A DNA stretch of 55,984 nt from Alphaproteobacteria bacterium (GTDB lineage: Bacteria > Pseudomonadota > Alphaproteobacteria > Micropepsales > Micropepsaceae): positions 13,438-69,421 of the forward strand of contig PLJH01000050.1 of NCBI GenBank assembly GCA_003139615.1, in the 5' to 3' direction. Under the pieces are notes generated by a model, which saw nothing but the letters and a program-made list of their open reading frames with translations, did no database searches and was not told the origin of the DNA. The translations under genes were made by a program, and so were the position numbers. Below, piece after piece: positions 9,462 to 18,967 of the stretch (position 1 is the stretch's first letter; each line of letters starts with the position of its first letter).

Positions 9462-9854
9462 ATGCATGTGCCCCCAGGCTTCGCCACCGTGTTTCCGTAT
9501 CTCGTCGTCGAGGATGCCGAAAGCTATGTGCGCTTTCTCGTGCAGGCCCTGAACGGCGAGGAGTTGGGCCGCAGCAACGGGCCGGACGGCAAAATCGCGA
9601 ACAGCCAGGTCAGGCTCGGTTCGACAAACATCATGGTCAGCGAGGCGCAAGAGGACTACCCGGCAGATCGGGCGTCGCTCTATCTTTATGTCGAAGATGC
9701 CGACCGCGCGATGGCGCAGGCTCTTCGGCATGGTGCCACGCTCAAGTCCGAGGTGGGGAACAGATTCTATGACGACAGGCAGGGCGGGATTGTCGATCCG
9801 TCGGGCAACATCTGGTGGATTTCGCAGCGCCTTGTCGACAAGCCGTATTATTGA
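9462..9854 (+). CDS. VOC superfamily (glyoxalase/bleomycin-resistance fold) protein
   Basis: 130 aa, ATG preceded by AGAAGGAGA. It opens with the VFPYLVVEDAESYVRFLVQA strand-helix module and contains the YLYVEDADRAMAQALRHGA and IVDPSGNIWWISQ segments of PhnB-like vicinal-oxygen-chelate proteins. It is probably a small cytosolic metal- or ligand-binding protein; no specific substrate can be assigned. It is divergent from tetR and is followed 15 bp later by a second VOC gene, so both may be TetR targets. Confidence 0.82.
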   Translation: MHVPPGFATVFPYLVVEDAESYVRFLVQALNGEELGRSNGPDGKIANSQVRLGSTNIMVSEAQEDYPADRASLYLYVEDADRAMAQALRHGATLKSEVGNRFYDDRQGGIVDPSGNIWWISQRLVDKPYY

Positions 9855-9869
9855 GCGGCGCGAAAGCCG

Positions 9870-10349
9870 ATGGGAACCCCCGCCATGGCGAAGACGCTGT
9901 CACCAAAAGGCCCGTTCACGCTCACGCCCTATATCATCGTGAAAGGTGCGAACGCGGCCATCGATTTTTACAGCAAAGTGTTGGGCGCAAAGGAGCAGTT
10001 TCGCCTTGCCGATCCTGGAGGCGGCATCGGCCATGCGGAACTCGCAATCGGCGACGGCGGCATCATGCTGGCGGATGAGTCGCCCGCCTTCGGCGCACTG
10101 AGCCCTGCCTCTGTCGGCGGCACGCCCGTGAAACTTCAACTCTATGTCGAAGACGTCGATGCCGTGATGAAACGGGCGGAAGCCGAAGGCGCCACAATCC
10201 TCCGGCCTGCGCAGGACCAGTTCTATGGCGACCGCTCCGGCATGATCGCCGATCCGTTCGGCCATCAATGGTTCCTTGCGACCCGCAAAGAGGCCATCAG
10301 CACGGAGGAGATGCAGAAGCGCTACAACGCTTCGTTCCAGGTCGAATAG
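9870..10349 (+). CDS. VOC superfamily PhnB-like protein
   Basis: 159 aa from ATG 9870, or 154 aa from ATG 9885 (MAKTLSPKGPF); neither has a strong ribosome site. It has the PhnB-type order: TPYIIVKGANAAIDFYSKVLGA, then LQLYVEDVDAVMKRAEAEGA, then FYGDRSGMIADPFGHQWFLAT. It is paralogous in architecture to the preceding gene but contains the longer PhnB loop. PhnB-like proteins are common and mostly uncharacterised. It is likely co-transcribed with the upstream VOC gene. Confidence 0.85.
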   Translation: MGTPAMAKTLSPKGPFTLTPYIIVKGANAAIDFYSKVLGAKEQFRLADPGGGIGHAELAIGDGGIMLADESPAFGALSPASVGGTPVKLQLYVEDVDAVMKRAEAEGATILRPAQDQFYGDRSGMIADPFGHQWFLATRKEAISTEEMQKRYNASFQVE

Positions 10350-10599
10350 CGCGCAGACAGGATTTTTTGAGTACGCCAATCGCTGCGCGGGGCATCCCGG
10401 TTCCGGCTTCGAAAAGGCTCGGCAGCCCGGCAATTTGCCTGTTTTGTAAGCCCGGCGGCGCTGGCGTCTGTCGGTTTTGTCCCCCTAACCACAAAAATCG
10501 GCCGGGTTCCCGGATTCCCGCTGTGGACCGTCGCGCGACTTTCATGCAAATTGGGCATCATTGGTCAGGAAAAGTCGCGGACAAAGCGGCGGGGGTGTT

Positions 10600-11970
10600 A
10601 TGGCGAAGATTTCCGTCCGGCACGGAGTTGCGCGTGCCTATGGCTTTCTGTTTGGAAGGTTGTTCCAGGTTCTCGGACTGAGTTGGCTGCCCGCGTTGTT
10701 CTATGCGGTGGCGGCAACCTTTCTCATCGAGCGCTTGAGCGCCGCGATGCAGAGCGCGGTTCCGGCGGATGCGAACCTCCTGGGCGAATACGCGCTTTTC
10801 TATCTGCTGGCTCTCATCACCGTGACGGCGTTTCTCGGCGCCGTGATCGCCGTTCCGCTCACGCGCGAGGCGATGGGCCGGCACGACGAATGGGCGGCGG
10901 CGCACTTCGTCGTCGGCCCCCGCGAAGGGCGCATGTTCTTCGCGCTGCTGCGCTTCTATGCGGTGATCGTCATTGCTGCGATCGCGCTCGCATTCGCGGT
11001 CGGGATCGCTGTGACGACGGCTGCCCGCTATGCCGAGACGCAGCATCTTCAGCTCGATTGGGCAGGCATTCGCTTCCAGGTCTGGCTCAATCTCGCGGCC
11101 GCTCTTGTCGCGGCGGCCGTGTTTCTGATCGTTGCCGCCCGTCTCAGCTTCCTGCTTGCGCCCATGGCTGCAGCCGAGAAGCATGTGAGTCTCGCGCGCG
11201 CGGTGCGGATGAGCCGAGGCAATTTCTGGCGCACCGCGTTCGTCTATCTCGCTGTCGGCGTTCCAACTGCGCTTCTGCTCCTGACCTGCGAGACGAGCTT
11301 CGGCGGCCTCGAGATGGGCAAAACGCTGCCGAGCGGAATGCAGGCCTTCTATACAGTTGCGCCCAGCCACATTGCGATCTTCGCGACGGTTCTCGCGGTG
11401 GGACTTGTCGTGCTTCAGGCCTTGTTCGCGGGCGCATCTGCTGCAGCCTATGAGGAACTTGCGGATGCGGCAGCCTATGAGACGGCGCAGGAAGCCGTGC
11501 CGGCTGCTGCATTTCATGAGCCTGCGATGGCGTTCGCCGATGCGGGCCCGCGCGGCTTTGCCGACGCGCGTCCCACCGATCATCGCATCGCCGAGCAGCG
11601 CGAAGACCTGGCGTCTGCCGCCGCTGCGGAAGCTGCGATGCCGCCGATGATGGAAACACAGCCGCAGGTTCACACGACGCCGTCCGACGAAACCGATCTG
11701 CGCATGCAGGCGGCGGTGGTTCACGAAGAGGTTCCGTCCCAACCGGAAGAGCACGCACCGGAACCGGCCATTGCCGATGAACATGCGGCGCCGGCGCAGG
11801 AATTCCAGGCCACGGCAGAGCATGCCGACACGGTGGTGCATGCGGTCGCCCCGGAGGAACATGGCGAGGACACACCGGTCATCATCGACCAGGTTCAAGA
11901 GGCGCCGCCTCTTGATCCGGTGGGCGCCATGGCTGCAGCACCCCACGAAGAATACACGCCGCCGGGGTGA
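10600..11970 (+). CDS. Multi-pass inner-membrane protein, paralogue 4, with long acidic tail
   Basis: 456 aa from ATG 10600 (MAKISVRHGVARAYGF), preceded by a GGGGG-containing ribosome site. Residues 1-~290 match the three paralogues at 5940-8740, with RAVRMSRGNFWRTAFVYLA in the shared position. Residues ~300-456 form a low-complexity tail rich in Ala, Glu, His and Pro with no hydrophobic segment, absent from the other three. It is separated from them by tetR and the VOC genes. It ends 2 bp before the end of the convergent uvrA. The function is unknown. Confidence 0.8.
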   Translation: MAKISVRHGVARAYGFLFGRLFQVLGLSWLPALFYAVAATFLIERLSAAMQSAVPADANLLGEYALFYLLALITVTAFLGAVIAVPLTREAMGRHDEWAAAHFVVGPREGRMFFALLRFYAVIVIAAIALAFAVGIAVTTAARYAETQHLQLDWAGIRFQVWLNLAAALVAAAVFLIVAARLSFLLAPMAAAEKHVSLARAVRMSRGNFWRTAFVYLAVGVPTALLLLTCETSFGGLEMGKTLPSGMQAFYTVAPSHIAIFATVLAVGLVVLQALFAGASAAAYEELADAAAYETAQEAVPAAAFHEPAMAFADAGPRGFADARPTDHRIAEQREDLASAAAAEAAMPPMMETQPQVHTTPSDETDLRMQAAVVHEEVPSQPEEHAPEPAIADEHAAPAQEFQATAEHADTVVHAVAPEEHGEDTPVIIDQVQEAPPLDPVGAMAAAPHEEYTPPG

Positions 11971-11971
11971 A

Positions 11972-14863
11972 CTACTCCGCCGCTCTTGCCCTTTTTGCCG
12001 GCGCAATCTTTTCCGGCGCGCGGCCTTTGAGCAGCGGCTTGAGATATTGCCCCGTATAGGAGCGCGCGACTTTGGCCACGTCTTCGGGCGTGCCGGCTGC
12101 TACGATCTCGCCGCCGCCGTCTCCGCCTTCGGGGCCGAGATCGACCACCCAGTCCGCCGTCTTGATCACTTCGAGATTGTGCTCGATGACCACCACGGTA
12201 TTTCCGTTGTCGACCAGTTCGTGCAGCACCTCGAGCAGCTTCGCCACGTCGTGGAAATGCAAACCGGTGGTGGGCTCGTCGAGGAAATAGAGCGTGCGGC
12301 CCGTGGCGCGACGCGACAATTCCTTCGACAGCTTCACGCGCTGCGCTTCGCCGCCCGACAAGGTCGTCGCCTGCTGGCCGATGGAAATGTAACCGAGGCC
12401 CACGCGCGCGAGCGTGTCCAGCTTTTCGCGGATGGTGGGGACGGCCTTGAACAATTCCGCGCCGGCCTCCACCGTCATGTCGAGCACGTCGGCAATCGAA
12501 AACCCTCGGAATTTCACGTCGAGCGTTTCGCGGTTGTAGCGCTTGCCCTTGCAGACGTCGCATTGGACGTACACGTCCGGCAGGAAGTGCATCTCGATCT
12601 TGATGACGCCGTCGCCCTGACAGGCTTCGCAGCGGCCGCCTTTCACATTGAACGAGAAGCGGCCCGCCGCATAACCGCGCGCCTTCGATTCCGGCAGTTC
12701 CGTGAACCAGTCGCGGATGGGCGTGAATGCGCCCGTATAAGTCGCCGGGTTCGAACGCGGCGTGCGGCCGATTGGCGACTGGTCGATATCGATCACCTTG
12801 TCGAGGAATTCGAGGCCTTCGATGCGATCGTGCGGCGCGGGATGCTCGCGCCCGCCATTGAGTTTTCGCGCGGCGGCTTTGTACAGCGTTTCGATCACGA
12901 GCGTGGACTTGCCGCCGCCCGATACGCCGGTGATGCAGGTAAACGTGCCCAGCGGAATCTGCGTCGACACGTTCTTCAGATTGTTGCCGCGCGCGCCCAC
13001 GACCTTGAGCCAGCGATCATGCACGGGTTTGCGGCGCTTGGGCGGCACCGGAATCTGCTCGATGCCCACGAGATATTTGCCCGTGAGGCTTCTGGGCGAG
13101 CGCATGATGTCGGCCGGCGTGCCTTCGGCGATGATCTCTCCCCCATGGATGCCGGCGCCCAATCCCATGTCGATCACATGATCGGCCTGGCGGATCGCCT
13201 CTTCGTCATGCTCGACCACGATCACGCTGTTGCCGAGATCGCGCAGGCCCTTGAGCGATTCGAGCAGCTTCGCATTGTCGCGCTGGTGCAATCCGATCGA
13301 AGGTTCGTCCAGCACATAGAGCACGCCCGTGAGCCCCGAACCGATCTGCGACGCGAGCCGAATGCGTTGGCTTTCGCCGCCGGACAGAGTGCCCGAGCCG
13401 CGCGAGAGCGACAGATAATCGAGCCCCACATTGTTGAGAAATTTGAGCCGCGCGCGAATCTCCTTGAGGATGCGCGCCGCGATTTCCTGCTGTTTTTTCG
13501 TGAGGTCATTGTCGAGATCGCGGAACCAGGTGTCGGCGTGCCGGATCGATTGCGCGCAGACTTCGCCGATATGCTTGCCTGCGATCTTGACCGACAGCGC
13601 TTCCGGCTTCAGGCGATAGCCCTTGCACACATCGCAGGGGCTCGTGTCCTGATAGCGCTCCATGTCTTCGCGGATCCACGCGGAGTCGGTCTCCTTGTAG
13701 CGGCGCTGCATGTTGGGAATGACGCCTTCGAAGGTCTTCTTCGTTTCGTAGCGGCGCAGACCGTCGTCATAGATGAATTTGATCTCGTCCTCGCCCGAAC
13801 CGTAAAGGATGATGTCGCGCGCGCGCTTGGGCAGGTCTTCCCACGGCACGCTGAGCGAGAATTTGTAATGGCGGCCCAGCGCCTCGAGCGTCTGGAGATA
13901 ATAGGGCGACGAGGATTTGTGCCAGGGCGCCAGCGCGCCGTTTTTCAGATTGATCGTTTCGTCCGGCACCACCAGCGCGGGATCGAAATAGAGTTGCGTG
14001 CCCAATCCGTCGCAGGCCGGGCACGCGCCATGCGGATTGTTGAACGAGAACAGCCGCGGTTCGATCTCGGGAATCGTGAATCCCGAAACGGGGCAGGCGA
14101 ATTTCGACGACATCATCAAACGCTTCGGTTCGCCTTTCTCTTTCACATCTGCGAATTCGGCGATGACGAGCCCTTCGGACAAATTGAGCGCGGTCTCGAT
14201 CGAGTCCGGCAACCGGTTGCCGATATCCGCCTTCACCACGATGCGGTCGACGACGACTTCGATGTCGTGCTTGATCTTCTTGTCGAGCGCGGGCGTTTCG
14301 CCGATCTCGTAGAACTTGCCGTCGACCTTGACGCGCTGAAAACCTTTCTTCTGCAGCTCCAGCAATTCCTTGCGGTATTCGCCTTTGCGTCCGCGCACGA
14401 TTGGGGCGAGCAGAAAGAGCCGCGTGCCTTCTTCGAGCGCCAGGATGCGATCCGCCATCTGGCTGACGGTCTGGCTTTCGATCGGCAACCCGGTGGCCGG
14501 CGAATAGGGCACGCCCACGCGCGCAAAGAGCAGGCGCAGATAATCGTAGATCTCGGTGACGGTGCCGACAGTCGAGCGCGGATTGCGCGAGGTCGTTTTC
14601 TGCTCGATGGAGATCGCGGGCGACAGGCCCTCGATATGGTCCACGTCGGGCTTCTGCATCAGCTCCAGGAACTGGCGCGCATAGGCCGACAGGCTCTCGA
14701 CATAGCGCCGCTGGCCCTCGGCATAGATCGTGTCGAACGCCAGCGAGGATTTGCCGGAGCCCGACAGCCCGGTGATGACGGTCAGCGTATCGCGGGGAAT
14801 CTCGACGTCGATATTCTTGAGATTGTGCTCGCGCGCGCCGCGAATGGAGATGTTTTTCAGCAT
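11972..14863 (-). CDS. uvrA: UvrA, excinuclease ABC damage-recognition ATPase
   Basis: 963 aa, full length. UvrA dimers with UvrB find bulky DNA lesions for nucleotide excision repair. It has two ABC-type ATPase halves: Walker [10 protein letters not shown] near residue 30 and GVSGGGKST near 650. Signature motifs are [16 protein letters not shown] and [13 protein letters not shown]. Zinc-binding cysteine pairs are visible in CDVCKGY, in ACPACDGLG, and in CEACQGDG with CDVCKGK. A GAAC-N7-GAAC LexA box lies 81-95 bp upstream, so SOS induction is expected. The gene converges with membrane paralogue 4. Confidence 0.98.
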   Translation of the reverse strand: MLKNISIRGAREHNLKNIDVEIPRDTLTVITGLSGSGKSSLAFDTIYAEGQRRYVESLSAYARQFLELMQKPDVDHIEGLSPAISIEQKTTSRNPRSTVGTVTEIYDYLRLLFARVGVPYSPATGLPIESQTVSQMADRILALEEGTRLFLLAPIVRGRKGEYRKELLELQKKGFQRVKVDGKFYEIGETPALDKKIKHDIEVVVDRIVVKADIGNRLPDSIETALNLSEGLVIAEFADVKEKGEPKRLMMSSKFACPVSGFTIPEIEPRLFSFNNPHGACPACDGLGTQLYFDPALVVPDETINLKNGALAPWHKSSSPYYLQTLEALGRHYKFSLSVPWEDLPKRARDIILYGSGEDEIKFIYDDGLRRYETKKTFEGVIPNMQRRYKETDSAWIREDMERYQDTSPCDVCKGYRLKPEALSVKIAGKHIGEVCAQSIRHADTWFRDLDNDLTKKQQEIAARILKEIRARLKFLNNVGLDYLSLSRGSGTLSGGESQRIRLASQIGSGLTGVLYVLDEPSIGLHQRDNAKLLESLKGLRDLGNSVIVVEHDEEAIRQADHVIDMGLGAGIHGGEIIAEGTPADIMRSPRSLTGKYLVGIEQIPVPPKRRKPVHDRWLKVVGARGNNLKNVSTQIPLGTFTCITGVSGGGKSTLVIETLYKAAARKLNGGREHPAPHDRIEGLEFLDKVIDIDQSPIGRTPRSNPATYTGAFTPIRDWFTELPESKARGYAAGRFSFNVKGGRCEACQGDGVIKIEMHFLPDVYVQCDVCKGKRYNRETLDVKFRGFSIADVLDMTVEAGAELFKAVPTIREKLDTLARVGLGYISIGQQATTLSGGEAQRVKLSKELSRRATGRTLYFLDEPTTGLHFHDVAKLLEVLHELVDNGNTVVVIEHNLEVIKTADWVVDLGPEGGDGGGEIVAAGTPEDVAKVARSYTGQYLKPLLKGRAPEKIAPAKRARAAE

Positions 14864-14943
14864 GGCTTCCCGGGTCGAAACGGCTAGCTTGTTCCATCGG
14901 CCTCGGGCCCGGCAAGCGCCGGATTCGCCGCGGTCGGTCTACG

Positions 14944-14958
14944 GAACAAACAATGAAC
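14944..14958 (-). promoter_or_regulatory. LexA (SOS) box upstream of uvrA
   Basis: The plus strand reads GAACAAACAATGAAC, which is GAAC-N7-GAAC, the direct-repeat operator known for alphaproteobacterial LexA. It sits in the divergent region between uvrA (start 14863) and the acyltransferase (start near 15075). uvrA is a classical SOS gene, so it is the expected target. Confidence 0.85.
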
Positions 14959-15074
14959 ATTCTTTAGTCCGACTCGGACCGAAATGTCCATCGCCGATAT
15001 GCGGTGATTCGCCTTGCACGTTTCGGGCGGACCGGCGTTATCTCGCCGCCTTCGTGTGCGAGGCAGACGTTCAG

Positions 15075-17057
15075 GTGGGTACAGGGCAGGCTTATTTCAA
15101 CGGCGCGCGCTACCGGCCGGAGATCGACGGGCTGCGGGCGCTGGCAATTCTGCCCGTGGTGCTCTTCCATTACGGCATCGGCCCGTTCCGTGGCGGCTTT
15201 GTCGGCGTCGATGTCTTCTTCGTGATCTCGGGCTATCTGATCACGGCGCTGATCCATGGCGAGATGCAGGACGGCCGTTTCTCGATCGCGCAGTTCTACG
15301 AGCGTCGCGTCCGGCGCATCTTTCCGGCGCTGTTCGCGATGCTGGCGGTCGTTTCGGTCGCAGCCGGCTTTATCCTGTTTCCCTACGATCTCGTGCGTTA
15401 CGCGAAGAGCCTGCTTGCCACCGCGGCGTTCGCCTCGAATTTCGAATTCTGGAACGAAGCCGGCTATTTCGATGTCGCGGGGGCGGACAAACCTTTGCTG
15501 CATCTTTGGTCGATCGCGGTCGAGGAGCAATTCTATCTGCTCTTCCCGCTGGTGTTGCTGCTGTTCCGGCGCAGTTCCAAAGCCGTTTTGCTCGCGGTGG
15601 TCGGCGCGATCTTTGTCGCCTCTTTTGCGCTCGGCATCTGGGGAGTCGTGCATGCACCGTCGGCGACATTCTATCTTCTGCCGGCGCGCGCCTGGGAATT
15701 GATGCTGGGCGCGTTGCTGGCGCTCGGCGCGATCCCGCCGCTCGCCAATCGCGTCGTCGCCGAAATGTTGGCCGGGCTCGGCGTTTTGCTGATCGGAGTT
15801 GCGGTTGTCGCCTTCAACGCCGACATGCCGTTTCCGGGACCGGCCGCGTTCGTTCCCTGCGCCGGCGCCGCGCTCATCGTTTATGCGACGAGCGCGAATT
15901 CCACCTGGACCGGAAACGCGCTCTCGTTGCGGCCCGTCGTGTTTGTTGGATTGATCTCCTATTCGCTCTATCTGTGGCATTGGCCCATCTTCGTGCTCGC
16001 GCACTATCTCGCATTTCGAAATCTGACGACCGTCGAAAGCGTCGGTCTCGTCGCGCTGTCTTTCGCGCTGGCCGTCTTGTCGTGGCAGTTTGTCGAGAAG
16101 CCATTCCGTGCGCGCTCGTTCCGCGTGTCGCGCCGCACGTTGCTGGCCGGCGCTGTGACCGCGATGGCCGCGACTGCTGCGTGCGCAACATTCGCGGTCT
16201 CCGCCGACGGATTTCCGGAACGCTTGCGGCCCGATATCCGCGCGATCCTGGCCGAAGAGAACGATCACGAACCGCGCATCGATCGCTGCTTCGGATTGAG
16301 CGCGCAGGATCTGCGCGAGAACAGGCTCTGCCGTATCGGCAGCGGCACGGCCGAACCGACTTATGTTCTGTGGGGCGATTCCCATGCGGATGCGATCCTG
16401 CCCGCCGTCGAAGACGTCGCTTCGCAGCACGGGCGCGTGGGGCTGTTTGCGGGCGCCGCGAGCTGCCCGCCATTGCTGGGCGTCGACCGTCTCGATGTCC
16501 CGGGTTGCCGCGAATTCAACGACGAAGCGCTCAAGATCGCGTTGCGCAAGAACATCTCCGAAGTCATTCTCGAAGCGCGCTGGGGCAAGGACGCGGAAGG
16601 TTCGACCTATGGCAGCGAACCGCATGGCCGCATCACCTTCGTGGACGATCAGTCGACTGGCGCACCGGACGCCAACAATCGCGCGGTGTTTGCGCGTGGG
16701 CTTGAACGCACCGTGAGTGCGCTGGTGGGCGCGGGAAAGAAGGTTGTGATCGTCGCGTCCGTGCCCGAAATCGGCTGGGCTGTCCCACCCGTGCTTGCGC
16801 GCCTCCGGTTCGCCGACAATTACGGCACGCCGACGCTTGCGAAGTCGCTTTATCTGAAGCGCCAGAGTTTCGTTCTCGACGAACTCGCGCATCTCAAATC
16901 CGTCTACAACGTGACGATCGTCTATCCGGACCAAGTTCTGTGTCCCGCGAATTCCTGCGAGGTCGCGCTGGACGGTCTTCCAATCTATCGCGACGAACAT
17001 CATCTGACCGTCAAAGGCGCGAAGCAGCTCGAGCCGTTGTTTGAGCAGGCTTTGTGA
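15075..17057 (+). CDS. OafA/YrhL-type acyltransferase with C-terminal SGNH domain
   Basis: 660 aa with the proposed GTG start (GAGG 11 nt upstream); another GTG lies at 15054. The N-terminal ~375 residues form an acyltransferase-3 membrane domain with about ten transmembrane segments. It opens with RYRPEIDGLRALAILPVVLFH and includes GVDVFFVISGYLIT. The periplasmic C-terminal part is an SGNH/GDSL-like domain: LWGDSHADAIL (nucleophile block) and DEHHLTVKGAKQL (Asp/His block). Such fusions O-acetylate lipopolysaccharide or other envelope glycans. The exact glycan cannot be inferred. Confidence 0.9.
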   Translation: MGTGQAYFNGARYRPEIDGLRALAILPVVLFHYGIGPFRGGFVGVDVFFVISGYLITALIHGEMQDGRFSIAQFYERRVRRIFPALFAMLAVVSVAAGFILFPYDLVRYAKSLLATAAFASNFEFWNEAGYFDVAGADKPLLHLWSIAVEEQFYLLFPLVLLLFRRSSKAVLLAVVGAIFVASFALGIWGVVHAPSATFYLLPARAWELMLGALLALGAIPPLANRVVAEMLAGLGVLLIGVAVVAFNADMPFPGPAAFVPCAGAALIVYATSANSTWTGNALSLRPVVFVGLISYSLYLWHWPIFVLAHYLAFRNLTTVESVGLVALSFALAVLSWQFVEKPFRARSFRVSRRTLLAGAVTAMAATAACATFAVSADGFPERLRPDIRAILAEENDHEPRIDRCFGLSAQDLRENRLCRIGSGTAEPTYVLWGDSHADAILPAVEDVASQHGRVGLFAGAASCPPLLGVDRLDVPGCREFNDEALKIALRKNISEVILEARWGKDAEGSTYGSEPHGRITFVDDQSTGAPDANNRAVFARGLERTVSALVGAGKKVVIVASVPEIGWAVPPVLARLRFADNYGTPTLAKSLYLKRQSFVLDELAHLKSVYNVTIVYPDQVLCPANSCEVALDGLPIYRDEHHLTVKGAKQLEPLFEQAL

Positions 17058-17077
17058 TAGGCTTGTCACGCTGTTTT

Positions 17078-17116
17078 CCCTCTCCCAAACGGGGGAGAGG
17101 GCAGGGTGAGGGGGCC
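17078..17116. repeat. REP-like palindromic element, copy 2
   Basis: CCCTCTCCC and GGGAGAGGG pair around a short loop (17078-17101), followed by the tail CAGGGTGAGGGGG. It lies 20 bp after the acyltransferase stop and is a reverse-orientation partner of copy 3. It could act as a transcript-end hairpin, but there is no T-tract. Confidence 0.75.
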
Positions 17117-17200
17117 TCGGTCGCAAATCAAATGTCGAAGTGAATCATTGAGGGCGGTGCGGCGGAGATTCATTTGCACAAACTATCAGGTGTTGGGACC

Positions 17201-17237
17201 CACTCACCCTAACCCTCTCTCCCGAAGGGAGAGAGGG
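17201..17237. repeat. REP-like palindromic element, copy 3
   Basis: An 11-bp stem CCCTCTCTCCC / GGGAGAGAGGG with loop GAA, preceded by CACTCACCCTAA. Read on the minus strand this is the same hairpin-plus-AGGGTGAG tail as copy 2, so the two copies form a head-to-head pair about 85 bp apart. Confidence 0.75.
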
Positions 17238-17293
17238 AAGAACATCTCGTGGAAAACAGTGTATTGTCGATGGAATGAATGCGGAGTGGCATG

Positions 17294-18871
17294 ATGCGCG
17301 GGTTCTTGCAGGCAGTCTTTATCGGTGTATTTTTCGCGATGGCATCGGCCGCAAGTGCGCAGGCGGCCGTGGTGAATGCGCCCGGACCAAGTGCAGAACT
17401 CTTCAAGCATCCCTATTACAGTTGCGTGACGAACTATTACGTCTCCGCGACCGGTAGCGATTCCAACAACGGCTCTAGCACGAGTACGCCCTGGCTGACG
17501 TTGCAGCACGCGAACGATTCCTTGCCCACGAGCGGCGCTGCGGCGGGTTCCTGCATCAACGTCGCGCCCGGTTCCTATCCGGGCGGAGTCTCGCTCACCA
17601 CCGGCGGCAGGCGCGCGACATCGGACGGATATGTCGTCTATCGCTGCACGTCCCTTGATGCCTGCACCATCACGGCCGCGGGCTGGACGACCGGGGCATT
17701 CGACGCGACGCTCACCGGCAAGGGCTCCAAACATCCCGCCTATCTGATCTTCGACGGGTTTCGAATCGCCGCCAATGCGTCCTACCAATATTCCGTCGCG
17801 ATCTCGTGCTGGGACGGCAATGTCGCGACCGCGGCCACCTGTCATCACTGGATGATGCTCAACAACATCATCTCGGGCTATGGCGAGGGCGGCATCGATC
17901 AGGCTGACGGCGAATATTACATCTCCTCGCACAACATCATCCATGACAACGGCGTCTTCTGCGACGGGCAGATTTACGGCTCGGGCCTTTCCTATGTGGT
18001 GCTGAAGGCGATCGCGAACTACACGCCGAAGTCGGACGACACGAACGCGCACAACAACGCCGCGCTGAACCTGATCGGGCTGCAGGGTCCGAGCTTTCCG
18101 TTCCACAATGTCGTGGCGTGGAACGTCGTCTACAACAACCGCAACACCTGCAAGGGCAGCGATACGGACGGCAACGGAATCATCATGGATTCCTTCAGCA
18201 CCGGCAACGGCAACACCGTCAGCTATGTGGAGCCGACGCTTGTCGCGTTCAATGTCGTCTACAACAATGGGGGAGGCGGCGTTCACATCTTCTTTTCCGA
18301 AGACGTAACGGCCGCGAACAACACCGTCTACAACCAGTATCTCGATCCCAACAATGTGGGCGCGGCGCGCGCCGGCATCGACACCAATCAGAGCTACAGC
18401 GACACGATCATCAACAATCTGGTGGTCGCGATTCCGCCGGCGCCCGGCAAAAAGGGCTGCGCGTTCGGCGAAAAACCCTACACGCAATTCAACAGCGCCA
18501 TGCTGGGCGGCGGCATTGCAGGCCAACCTGCAGACAGTTTCAGCAACAACATCACGCAGCTTCAGGGCGGCAACAATTCCTGCTGGGCCAATTTCGGTCA
18601 GGATTCGCCGACCGGCGAGAATCCCATGTTCAATGCGGACACCTATTCCTGCACGGCCAACCAATGCGCGACGAATCCTGCCTGGGTGAATGTCGGAATC
18701 GGTTCGACCGGCACCGAGACGAAGCAGCCTGTGGGCGCAAACTTCGCGCTCGAAGCCGACAGCCCCGCGATCGGCTTCGGCCTGACGGAACCCTGGCTGC
18801 CGGCGCAGTCGGTGGACGCGGGCGCGTGCCATCACGCGGAAGCGACGTGCCCGGTGAAGCATCCGAATTAG
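17294..18871 (+). CDS. Secreted right-handed beta-helix (pectate-lyase-like fold) protein
   Basis: 525 aa; ATG 17294 has GGAG at ideal spacing (ATG 17291 is equally in frame). An N-terminal signal peptide (hydrophobic FLQAVFIGVFFAMASAASAQA) is followed by NYYVSATGSDSNNGSS...PWLTLQHA, the entry motif of DUF1565/parallel beta-helix proteins. The body is rich in Asn and Gly with recurring NVVYNN/NNTVYNQ turns typical of beta-helix coils. No catalytic residues of a known lyase are evident, so a glycan-binding or glycan-degrading role is only a possibility. It is flanked upstream by the REP-like pair. Confidence 0.72.
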   Translation: MRGFLQAVFIGVFFAMASAASAQAAVVNAPGPSAELFKHPYYSCVTNYYVSATGSDSNNGSSTSTPWLTLQHANDSLPTSGAAAGSCINVAPGSYPGGVSLTTGGRRATSDGYVVYRCTSLDACTITAAGWTTGAFDATLTGKGSKHPAYLIFDGFRIAANASYQYSVAISCWDGNVATAATCHHWMMLNNIISGYGEGGIDQADGEYYISSHNIIHDNGVFCDGQIYGSGLSYVVLKAIANYTPKSDDTNAHNNAALNLIGLQGPSFPFHNVVAWNVVYNNRNTCKGSDTDGNGIIMDSFSTGNGNTVSYVEPTLVAFNVVYNNGGGGVHIFFSEDVTAANNTVYNQYLDPNNVGAARAGIDTNQSYSDTIINNLVVAIPPAPGKKGCAFGEKPYTQFNSAMLGGGIAGQPADSFSNNITQLQGGNNSCWANFGQDSPTGENPMFNADTYSCTANQCATNPAWVNVGIGSTGTETKQPVGANFALEADSPAIGFGLTEPWLPAQSVDAGACHHAEATCPVKHPN

Positions 18872-18910
18872 CGTTTCGGCGGAGCACGAAAATTCCATGA
18901 ATACAAAGGC

Positions 18911-18954
18911 TTGACTTGGAATCCATATTGATGCTAGATGTTTGATGCATGATG
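18911..18954 (+). promoter_or_regulatory. Putative promoter and operator repeats of the VapBC-type module
   Basis: TTGACT (18911-18916) gives a plausible -35 element. Two 14-bp direct repeats follow: ATTGATGCTAGATG (18927-18940) and TTTGATGCATGATG (18941-18954), 11 of 14 identical. They overlap the expected -10 area. Tandem operators of this kind suit a ribbon-helix-helix antitoxin; binding is inferred. Confidence 0.5.
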
Positions 18955-18967
18955 TAGCCTAGGCCCA

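Noticed and set aside
11771..14887. 1038-codon plus-strand open frame opposite uvrA
   Set aside because: Long antisense frames are expected in GC-rich DNA; uvrA on the other strand is unmistakable.
14964..17126. 720-codon minus-strand frame opposite the acyltransferase
   Set aside because: Charged, low-hydrophobicity translation typical of an antisense shadow; the plus-strand gene has clear domains.
17204..18898. 564-codon minus-strand frame opposite the beta-helix protein
   Set aside because: Shadow of a real secreted protein with signal peptide and family motif on the plus strand.
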